Source: Meghimatium bilineatum (Eukaryota > Mollusca > Gastropoda > Stylommatophora > Philomycidae). Taken from it: a DNA stretch of 64,000 nt. Under the pieces are notes generated by a model. That model did no database searches. It saw only the letters and a program-made list of their open reading frames with translations, and was not told the origin of the DNA. Each line of letters begins with the position of its first letter. The first letter of the stretch is position 1. Below, one piece after another: positions 12,501 through 24,500 of this stretch. The translations under genes and the position numbers were made by a program. Location of the stretch: positions 49,135,281 to 49,199,280 of the forward strand of contig CM067306.1 in the NCBI GenBank assembly GCA_034231615.1. The letters run 5' to 3'.

Positions 12501-15500
12501 TGGGGATGAAGATGACTCTTCATGCACTAAGCTGCAGCAGCTGGGATGGGATGGCCAGTTTCCTTCTTTGCTGTGTCTATCTTCCATAACTCATGCTTCA
12601 GGTACCCAATTACTGCTGGGTCAACTGAGGAGCAACCATTTCAAGTGAGAAATCACAACCTGGATTTTTGTGTGTCCAGACATGGTTTTGAACCTGGCAT
12701 ACTCTAGCCTTGTGATAGTAAGTATGATTAATATCAACTAGGCTACCGCGCTCCGGTGATGGCGCAGTTAGCCTAATCTTAAAATTATAATCTTTATATT
12801 ATGCATTTGTCATTACCAGTGCTAATATCAATCTTCTACCAGCAGCTTAATGCAACATTTGATGTAACCTCAAACAGTTGTAACCAGTTTTCTGTAAGAA
12901 ATGTGTTCATTTTGTTATTTAGCTTTTCACTGTTGATAATCAATGTCTTTTATCTGTAGATACTTTGGCAAACTTGGAGTTCCAGCCAATGTCAAATGGG
13001 CAGGCCTTTTTTCACACATAATTTCAGTCCTCGGTCGTACAGATCTAGGAAAAAGTCAAACTAAAGAGGATACATACAAAGCCTGGGAAGTTGTGGCAGT
13101 GACAGTTACAGCAGGACGGAGTGCTCTTAAGAGTGGGACAGCCATGTAAGATAAGCTGCAGATTTTGTTGTACTCATACATTTACTTTCGCTCATTCACT
13201 ACTACAGTTGAATCCCTCTTATAGCACATTCTGTTATAAAAAAAATTTTCTATAAATTCTGTTACAACACATTTCCCTCAGTAGCATATTATGGTATAAC
13301 AAATTTCCCTATATAACAAAACTTCAAAATCCTCAATTATATTTATTCTTTACTGTTTGTACTGTATATAGTTATTTTCTGTTATCATCTATCCCCAGGT
13401 GGATGATGGTCAGCAGAATATCCGCCTTTGTCTTTAAGCGTAAGGGGGGGTGAGTGTGAGTTTATCCATGGCCAGATGTGTCCCCTTGACTGTGTTTAAT
13501 CCATATTTGTTCAAGGTTATCTTGATATTATCTATCCTTCTTTTAGGTCTTCCTCTTGCCTTGTATCCAGATCATGTTCTATATTCTTGTCGGTAGTTGG
13601 TTATAGTTATTCTCATAAGGTGTCTAAAACGCATGTGGTTGCGTCTGTGGGCCTCACCAATGGCCCACTAGACAAACCACCCAAGCAACAGAAAGCATTA
13701 GTGGATGACATGCCATTATATTGAGGTTATCTTCTTAGAGAAGCTTCATGGCACGTCATCTATACAATTATGCTTTTATTTTGTTGTTGAAATGTGTTTC
13801 ATGTTTACCTGAACATATATGTACTGTGTGGTTGGGAGGGAGCCAGAGATGTACTGCGCAGCACTGGGGAGGAGGAAACTGACAGCACTGTTTTTTCCTA
13901 TGGCTGAGACCCATCATAGAGGCACAGTAACTCAGGATGTGACAATCCTTTTGACTTGAACATTTGGTTGCATTTCTGGAGCAATAGAGAAGTTCTGCAT
14001 AACCAGTAGTCATTTGGTGGCGGGGAATGAGAACAGTGAACTCTATCTTGGCTACAGTGGCTAGGAGCAGTGGATTAGTTGAAACCTACCTTCCTGGAGG
14101 TGAGATCATGGCTATCCACAGCTCTCTGTCTCCAGTATTATGTATCAATCTCACTTTTGTTTCCCTGCCGTGCCATGTTGTCAAACTGTCTAATATTTTC
14201 TCACCTTGTCGCCCTCTGTCTCTGTTGCCTTCAATCGTGCTTGTTGTGACTATGTTCTCCAATCCTCCTTGCCTAATGAAGTGGCCAAAAAATGAAGATT
14301 GTATTTTTCTTATATTATTGATTAAAGTCTGTTTTGCTTTGACTCATTCAACACCTCTACATTAGTTTTTCTGGCAGTCCATGACATTCTCAGTATTCTT
14401 CTATAGAACCACATCTCTCTTGCCTCTAATTTCCAACTTTCTAGTTTGTTTATTGTCCAAGGCTTGCACCCATATGTTAGTATAGGAGTTATATAGCACT
14501 GCAGAACTCTCTTTCTCACCTCTAATGACAAGGTCATATTACACAGTATATTTTTCATTTTTCTGAATGTTGTTTTTGCCTTCCCTATTCTGCTTCTTAT
14601 TTCTGTTGAACTTATTCCATCAGCTGTAATCGTTGTGCCTACATATTTGAATTGGACCTGTTTTAATACTATATCATTTACTTTGAATTATACTTTGAAT
14701 GTCATAGAACCTCATATGTTGTTCAAATAAATCTCAGACATGAAGTGGGCAACATTTTTTGGATGGTAGGCCAAATTGAGAACTTCTCACATGGTATTGA
14801 ATCAAAAGGTTTTACTTAATTCTTTGGTGCTCCAAGTAATATTTCCAGAACTCAGAGATAAGTGCATATTAGTACTTTCACATCAGTCTTGTGAGCCAGA
14901 AAATGATTGACTCTGCTACTCAAATTTAGCTTGTGGGTATGCCCACCCTAGTTTCATCCTAGACATTCGGTGATTCAGTTTAGCCACTAACCACTTTTCT
15001 ATACTCACTTCTTCTTCTTCATTCCTCTTTTACCTTTTACGGGTGTCGAGGGAGATACAATGTTCTTGTTCTCGCTTTTCTGGCAGCTTCAGATAATGTT
15101 ATTTGGTGTTCGTGTAATGTCTCTTTGATGTTGTCGATCCAGCGTACTCTAGGTCTACCCTTGGCTCTTCTTTCTGCTTCTCCTCTCTTCATATATGCTT
15201 TATAACTAATTAATCACATGGCATTCTTTCAAGATGACCAAACCATTGTATCTGTTGGTTTTGTATGTATTGTAGAATTGATATGACACCCACTCTTTCT
15301 CTTATGACATTGTTTCTAATTCTGTGTCTTCTGGTCACTCCTGTTACTTTTCTCAGACATCTCATCTCTGTTGTAACCAGTTGTCTCTTATGTTTTGTTG
15401 TTAAGGACCATGTTTGACATTGGTAGCACTTCCTATACTCACTTACTGATCATTTATTATTAATGACCAAGATACATGAGCCCACGGTAAATCAGATCAG

Positions 15501-18500
15501 CAACCAACCATTATTAATATGTATGTTTCATCTCTAGGTCTCCACGCAAACTCAAAGTCCAGGAGAAAAGTCTGGAAGGTTTGGAGAAAATTCCATTCCA
15601 TGGCATGAGCCATTTGGATACACTGACTTTAGAAGAGATTTCTACATATCTTAGCAAGGTATTGAGGTTATTCTATCCTTTAATTTATCAGTAAAAGTTC
15701 TATCTCTACCTACCCCAAATTTCTCTATTGCACATTCCCTTATTTTAACCATTAATTTCCCATTGATGTTCTGCCCCAAACATCACCTAAAAGATCTACT
15801 TCTTGTTCTACTATACCAAGTCCTAAGCTTCCTTTATCTGCCATTTTCATATAGGTGTACATAAGCGACTAAATCTCCCCAAACAACTTTCATGCATCAC
15901 AATCATATCCAGAAATTATCTCCCTCTGTTCTCTATTCTTCTCTCATCCACTATGATCATCTTCTCCAACTATTCTTAACCTGCCCATTTTTCTTGTTCC
16001 ATGTGGTTTTCAGTATATTAATTTTCTAATGTTATTGATCTGATGTTTTTCTAGTGTGTAGTCCATCATGATGGAACCATTCAGTTTTATTTTTTTTATT
16101 GCAGATTAATTAAGATCGTTTTCAATGTGTATTTTTGGTTGTAAGCACACATTTAGCTGCATGACAATAATTCTAAAATATAAATTTGAAGTCTTTCTTC
16201 TTCTGCATTCATTCTCACACTCCCGCAGATAAGCAGGATATAGTCCAGAGAATGGAATGTGTTGTGTTATGGTTTACAGCTTTGCTGACATGTTCCGTTA
16301 TCCGGACTACATCCTGCTAATCTACAGGAATTTGAGAACAAATGCAGAAGATGGAGATGTATTAGATACATGCTCAGAAAACTAGTAAACATATAGCTAG
16401 AAAATCAATTACATGGAACCAGCGAGAAAGAAGGAAATTGGTAAGATCTAGAAACTCATGAAGAGACCATGAAGGACTTGGCAGAGATGGAAATCACATG
16501 AAATGAGATGAAGAATATATTCATGAATAGAGACAAATGGAAATCCATTTTTGTGGTCTTTGTTCCAAGGATGTGTATATAATAATAAAAAAAACCCAAC
16601 ACCCTTCAAGGCTGTATGGGTACCACACTGAAGACATCAGCACAAACAGCTCTCCAAACACCTCTATCTTCAGCAATTCAGAGTAGTGCAGAATAATCAT
16701 GACCAGATTATTCCTTGATGTTATCAATCCAGGATTTTCTTTGTCTACCTTATCCTTCTACCCTCGACTGTTCCATGCAAACTAATTTTAGAAAGTGTGT
16801 CATGTCTCATTACATGTCCAAACCAAACAAGTATCCGCTCTTATGTATATATACCCTAGATTGAGTGAGTGATTGATTGATGGCAGATAATCAACAATGA
16901 TTCTCATTCATGTTAGAAAGTTGTGGATGATGATGATTATGATGATGATGTGAACATTTTTATTATATAATTACACTTTAGTCATGGATTAATTATGTAG
17001 CATCTGTTTTTCTTTTCAGGCCTCTGACTGCATCTTTCATCCTTTGGGTCAGTTAATGGAGACATTGGTTAATGTCTTTCAAGCTACGTATGTTGGCATC
17101 GGCGCACACCCAAGATTGCTACACCATGCTGTGCTAGAAATGAAATCCTACATCAGGAGGCTATACAAAGTTATTAGGTTAGAGATAAATTTATGCTTTC
17201 ATTTTTTATTTGTTATTTTGGTGGTACAATAACCAGTTGAAAAAATCAAGGGGAGAAGAGATAGGAGACGACAAAGAGAAAAGTTGCTAGATGGGATCTG
17301 CATGGTATTGTGGCACGGTAGAAGTTCACCAACCAAGCTTATTGAAAATACAAGAGACAGAGAGTCATGAAGAAACATGATTGCCTACGCCACTCGGCAT
17401 GTCACTTAGTTAGTTAGTTAGTTAGTTAGTCGTTGGATCATCATTACTGCAAACTGGACATATCCATATTTGCTCTGATCTCTCCTTGAGTGTATCCGCC
17501 ATCACACTTCTGCTGACAGTACCGGTCCTATGCTGGTTGACCATCATTCTTCTGCGCCCTCCAAAATGTTCACCTCTAGCAACACCGCATTTCAATCACT
17601 GATCTTTAATCCTAGCCATTGAAAAGGAATCATCATCCACATTAATCTCACTCTCGCGTGTTATTTCTCTTAAGGAGTTCAAAACGTCAGCGCCATCCAT
17701 TGCCCCATCGCCCTGTGCCACAATCGTACACGATGCCAGTTGATCCGCTCTTTCATTGCCTCGAATGCCCACATGTCCCGGCACGAAAATAAATGTAACC
17801 ACTTTCAAGCTCGCCTTTCTCAATTGCTTGATTAATACGGCATGTCACTTGATTGATTGATTGACAATAACGGTAGGTCTCATGGCAGCAACCTGCCGTC
17901 AAGGATGAAGATAGCTCTTCATGTACTAAGCTTCAACAACTATTAGGTGGGGTGATCAGTTCCCTTCCTTGCTGAGTGTACCTTCCCCAATCCATGCATA
18001 AGGTACCCATTTACAGCTGGGTTGAATGGAGAAACGGTTGTGTCAGGTGAGAAATCATGACACAAATATTTTATTGTTTTTCTGGGAAGTGATAAGTGGT
18101 TTCGAACCTGGCATTCTGTAACCCAGTGATAAGCAAGCAAGCTCACTATCAACTAGGATACAGAGCTTCTCCGGTTGTGGTGAGTGTGTTAATTATGTTT
18201 AATTATTTTAATACCATTCTTCTCATTTCATTCTAAGGAGTTCATTCTCAAACTCCTACAATTAGCAGGATGTAGTCTGGAGAACAGAATGTGTTTCTGC
18301 ATACTTTAATTCAATGTCGGTGCTTTTTGGCCTGACACATACCACTTCAACTTGGCTTTGGGTCAATTTGACCCTGTATAGGATGGGACTGCCAACTCAC
18401 CCTATACCCTCCTTACTCACCTCTTATGTCGTGCATGGTTGGTAAACAGTGTTGCTACTCTTTGCTCCCCTTTTGGGCCCTAGCAACACATGGGTGAAAG

Positions 18501-21500
18501 TATAATTTTGTCATTTTTCTATTTGGCACAGTTATTGTTTTCAATATAGTGCTTATCATGGATTACATCAGAATACAAAATATTAAGTTGTCTTCACAAG
18601 CTTCCAGACTGCCATCAGTGCCCCTAGAAAAGTATTGATTTACAGACACAATAGATACAGAGGCAGACAATGCAAAAGATGGATTACAGAAATAAAATAG
18701 TCAACAAAAACAAACATATAAAGCACATAAAAAAAGCCATCTCCAGAGAATTCTCCTACCCCTGACGCTGCACGGCATAAACGGGTATAAAGCAAAAAGT
18801 AAGAAAGATTGTTTTCATACTGGGCCTATTTAAGATTAATCCGTAAATTCTACCCCGAACCTTCAGCACTCCTGCATGCACTGCAATAGAACTTTCCGTG
18901 CACGAATCGGACTCATCAGGCATCTACAAACTCACAAACCAAATTAGTTCATTACTAATTTTAATTATTATTATTATATATTTTTTTCCATGTCGCATTT
19001 AATGTTTTTCATGCCATGCTCATCTTTGCTTGCGAAGGAGGAACACCATCATCATCATTTAAGTTTATATATATCTGTATATTTAGAAATATAACTGCCT
19101 AAACATTTCTCTGAAATATTGTCATTCCCAGAATTCTGTTTCCAGTGCTCCCAGCTGATGGAGGACCATTACATGTGTATCCACCATCAAAAGCGGGAGG
19201 GATCAGTAAAACAGAAGCCAAAGAATTTACAGATGGCCTGGAAATAGATGATCCAAATACGTAAGAATGTGTTCACAATTTCTACAATATATTTTTTTAT
19301 TGACTCAGTCAGCAGATATGTTGTTTGTCCATCACAAGTGATGATGTCAATATGACCACTGTAGATGGTTTTTGGTCTACCCATGACTTTTGTTACTCTC
19401 TGCTGTTGAACTGCTGCATTTCTCCTCTTTTCACAAGATACTGAGCCTTTGTTTTTACTGAAGAGCGCCATATAGCTCTATTTTGTGCAAGTTCTTCAAA
19501 TGTGTCTTGATCTAGTTCAAAGGCTTAAAGAGTCTTGTCTTGTCTTATCTATGTGAGCTGCAGGCGTCATTAGGGGTCGAAGTCTTCTTTCTAACTTTTT
19601 TGCTGTGATGCCGCTGCCATTTTTCAGCCTTGATGTTCTAGTATTTCTCTGATGTCATCAATCCATCTTTGTCTGGACCTTTCCATTTCTCTTTTCAGAT
19701 GATCTTTATTGAAAGCTATTGATGGAATACGATTTGGTTCTATTCTGATTAGGTGGTCAAACCATTTGATCTTTTGTATGTCTCTATTCTGTGCACAATA
19801 TTCTTTTCACCAGATTTCATATAGTGTCAATACAGCTGCAAGTATGGCTTTCAATGAGCTATTTAATGAGTCCTTGTAGAGCTTCTTTTGGTAATCTTGA
19901 GAACTATGCCCTTCTGCAACTCACCATAAAGAAGTATCTTTGACAGATGATGGGCTAGCTTAGATATCACATGATATGCCCAACGAATCTGTGTCTGCGT
20001 CAGAATAGTGTCAAGGACAGTAGTATCTGGAATCATGTCTTGCCATCTGTTGTTCATAACAGCAGGTATACTTTGTAGTTTTACAGCCAAAATAGTAAGA
20101 AGCCAAATTTAGATGCTAAAAAATGGTTAGCATGTGTCCAGTAATGATTAATGCAAGGACCAGAAATAAATGTTAGCGGTTGATTAATAAATCTGATGTG
20201 AAAACTTGATTAATAAATCTGATGTGAAAACTTGATTAATAAATCTGATGTGAAAACTTGATTAATAAATCTGATGTGAAAACACTTCAGGCAGAAGTGT
20301 TTTTTCATGCTAAATATCGATTAACCCTTTCAATCCCCACAGTTCAGGAAAAACCCTGGGCTTAACTCCCAGGGCAAGGGGAATAACTACACACAAATCA
20401 CAAGTGATTGTGCAAGAAAATTTATATAAAATAAAATTTGCAATCAATTTTAATGATTCAAAGTCTGATTAACAGGTAAATAGAAGAGGTACTGAATTGT
20501 GAACATATCTTTGCGAAGGACATCTATGAAGAGAAAAAAAATTGCACTAGTTTAATGTCCCGCTTCATTTACATGTGCCAATTTGTTTGCTGATAAATGT
20601 TCACATGAAAGCTACAAAGCAGTCTCCCTTGCACAGCATGACAACAACAGTCTGTAACTGTTAACTATTCAAACATATAGGCCTAGTTCACATAAAGAAA
20701 GCCCTAGATATCTGGTGAAACAGGGTTCCAAAACGCATCTCAATTTTCTGAATATTTGAATACCAGCATATAATGTTTGTTCTGCACGTAGCTCCCCAAA
20801 GAATGACTCATGTAGGAATAGTGAAAACTAGGCTTATTTTCAAAAGCAGAGTAATCTTGATCAATATCATTTGCAGGACCTGATTTATATGCACCCGTGC
20901 ACCACAGAAGATATGAGTAAATAGAGGTTTCTATGTATTGACTCATTCCTCTCAACACCATCATCATCATCATCAAGTGCCGTCTCCGCAACGAAGGTTG
21001 GCTGCAACGTATCTCCAACATCTCCTGTCTCTTGTCTTGGTGGTGCACTCTGCTAGACTGTAACCTGTCCATCGTATAATGTTACTCTCCCACTTGTATC
21101 TCTGCCTACCTCTTGCTCGCTTCCCTTTGACTTTACCCTCAAGTAAGGTCTTCAATAGGGTGTCATGTCTTTTAATGTGTCCAAAGTATTTTATTTGCCT
21201 GATCTTTATTTCTCTTAGTAGTTCTTTCTTCATATTAAGTGTTTTTAGCACCTCTTTATTTGTTTTCTTCTCTTTCCATGATGTTCTCCCTATTCTTCTA
21301 TATACCCACATCTCAAAGGCATCAATTTTGTCTTCTAATTGTTTATTTAGTGTCCATGTTTCTGAGCCATACATTAATATGGAATAGATGTAGCATTTTA
21401 TAATTCTCATTTTTAACTTGTTTGTAATTTGTTTAGATATTAATAATTTCCTCATGTCATTGAAGGTACTTTTAGCCATTCCTATTCTCCTTTTAACTTC

Positions 21501-24500
21501 TGTTTCACATCTGCCATCATTTGTGACTATGTGTCCAAGATATTGATACTGTTTTACTTGTTGTAGTTTCTCAACACCACTACAGCCCTAATAAAACCTG
21601 TGATATTTCTTCTTCTTCAGCTTTCATTCTCAAACTCCCACTGGATCTCTCTTGTAGCAGGACAACGGTAATACTAGATTTCTAGTAGAATGTAGTCCAG
21701 AGAATGGAAATGCATTGTATCACCATTTTATTTGCACCAATAGCCCGACACATCAGTCTTTGACAGCCTGTGATATATTACTATTAACCTTAGTTAGTAG
21801 CATATCCCATTCAGGACATAAGGATCAACCCAACATGTTATTATCTTAGTGATTTTCTAGTCAATATCATTAAATAAGTTGTGATTGCTTTCTGAATTGT
21901 CTGGATACACAACACATGAAATTTAATACCTTGGCCATCAACTACTGGCAACCCTAAGGTTGGCATGAAAATAATTCTCATGTCTTTCTGTTTATTATGA
22001 ATCTGTGCAATTTCTGAAATAAATTTTTTAAACTTTAATGTTTATTTATATTTTCATACTATCATAATTACCCTTGGCAGAGATTGTAAAGAGATTGGAA
22101 ATGGAATAGCAGTTTATGAAATTAATCAATTGATAGCTGATAACTCAGGAGATGATGATGATGTCAACGTTCACAGATGGATCTGTCCATCGTGATGAGA
22201 AATCTGGCTGGGATTCTATTGCTAATACAAGTGGTAAAATTTATTGCCAAGCTCAACGGAGCAGATAAGACAACTACTTCCAGTATGAGGATGGAGGTCA
22301 GGGCTGTTACTGAAGTTCTCCAATGGATCTCTGAGATTTATTTTAGTATGGCAATTATAGTTTCTTATTCTCAAGTCCTATTTGCAATTATAGTTTCTTA
22401 TATAAAAAAGCAAGCGATCAAGGATTGGCAGCGCAAGATGCAACATAATAATTAATAACACAAAATTAGCACAAGTTGAAAAAGTGAAATATCTTGGCAC
22501 CCAGTTAACATCAGAAGGTAGATGCTCAAGTGAGATAAAGAGCCGAACAGCACAAGCCAAATCAGCATTCCAAAAAATGAGAACCATTTTTTGCAATGGA
22601 AGTCTATCAATGCAGACCCGAAATTTGAGTGCTGAGATGTTATATCGAACCAATTCTTTTTTACGGATGTGAAGCATGGACTGTAAACAAGAAAATTCAA
22701 AGCGAATTAAAGGCTACAGAAATGTGGTTTCTGAGAAGAATGATGAAAATACCATGGACAGCCAAGAAAACTAATGCAGATGTTCTCATTGATGCTGGCG
22801 TAAAAAGATCAATCATATCAAACATTAGAGGCAGACAGTCAAGGTTTCTAGGGCATGTGCTGAGAAGAACACAGCTTGAACACTTAATAACCACTGGAAA
22901 GATAAAAGGGAGAAGAGATAGGGGACGACAAAGAGAAAAGTTACTAGATGAGCTTGTATCGTGGCACAGTAGAAGCTCACCAACCGAGCTTATTGACAAC
23001 ACAAGAGACAGAGAGTCGTGGAGAAACATGATCGCCTACACCAGTCTGCATGGCACTTGATTGATTGATTCTCAAGTCTAGATATCAGGAAAGAAGTTAA
23101 TTCAAAAAGAGAGTTGATTACCCTCATCAAAGAGAGACTGTCCATGTTTTTTGTTTACACATCATGAGAAGAGGAAAGATGGAGCACATTGTAACAACAG
23201 GCAAGTTGAAGAGCAGGAGGGAAATAGGGAAGTCCAAGAGTGATGCTTGATATCCTAGCATTATAGCATGGGAGAACATCAGTATCAGAAATGATTGACA
23301 GCACATGAAATAGAAGGATGTGGAAAGACATGATAACCTACGCCACACAGCTTTGACCACAAGATCACGATTCTCAGTCCATGCTTGGAAAGATTAAGCA
23401 CAATCGTCGATTGGATGACATCTATAGCTGGTTCCAATATTCTGGGTGTCACATGGGTTTACTGCCCAGGTCATGCTAGTAATCATTGAAATAAGAGAGC
23501 AGATAGGCTTGCATCGAATACTCCTATAGTCGGTGAACTAAGAATCGATAAAGGAGACATTTTGCAGTTGCTTGGCGAGTGCTTATTAGGTGTTAGTCTG
23601 TTCCATTGTGCCAAGGGTGGCACATAGGGTAGAAGTTATGTTTCTCCATGCCTTGCGGTTTGCTGCATGTTGTTGTAGTTCTTGGGTGGTGTTAATACCC
23701 ATTGTCATTAGCACTTTCTTGATTGTTCTTCATAGTGTTGTCCTGTGTCTTCCACATTTTCATTTTCAAGTCACAGAACTTGATGGATGAGTCTGTTCTC
23801 ATTCAAGTACATGATCTAAATACTGCCAACTTCTAATAATAGCTGACACATATTCTTGTTTGGATTCTTGTTGATTCATTTGTAACAAAAACAAATCTTG
23901 AACATTATTTACACTCTTACAAATTACAGCGAACAATCATTGTAGCACTAAACTCAATGTTATTAGGTGTAGTAACTAATGTATATTATGTATCTGGGTA
24001 CATTTGGGAGAATTTGGTATTCAGTGGGGCACAAGTAGGACTGGGCATCTGAGGGTAGAATAAGCAATGTGCTCAAACAAACAGCAGCCATGTTTTACAT
24101 ACATACTATGCATACACTTTGAAATTTGCTTGGGGAGACTGAAGACTTATGGGTTTGCTTGGAGTTCAGTGATGTCTGCTCATAATTATCAATCTATTTT
24201 TTTCTTTTTCAGAATTGTGTTTACGGCTGCAGGTCTGTTGTATCCTATTCTATTGCCGAAGATTTATCCACCTCTGTTTGATCTATATGCACTTTACAAT
24301 GAGAAAAGTGATGATCGCTATTGGGAGCGTGTGTCACGGCTCAACAGACAGAGTGATATGGGTCTTATGGCTTATCTTGGCATTGATCAGTAAGTATAAA
24401 TTAATATGAATCATGAAACTTTGTAAACTCCAGTGTGTACAGGCACGTTATGGAACATTCCTCGATGACAAGAGATGTTCTTCAAGACACTGTGGATGGT

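Noticed and set aside
12684-12746. A tRNA gene on the minus strand
   Set aside because: A and B boxes are present but no cloverleaf with paired acceptor stem; the segment is the head of a repeated SINE.
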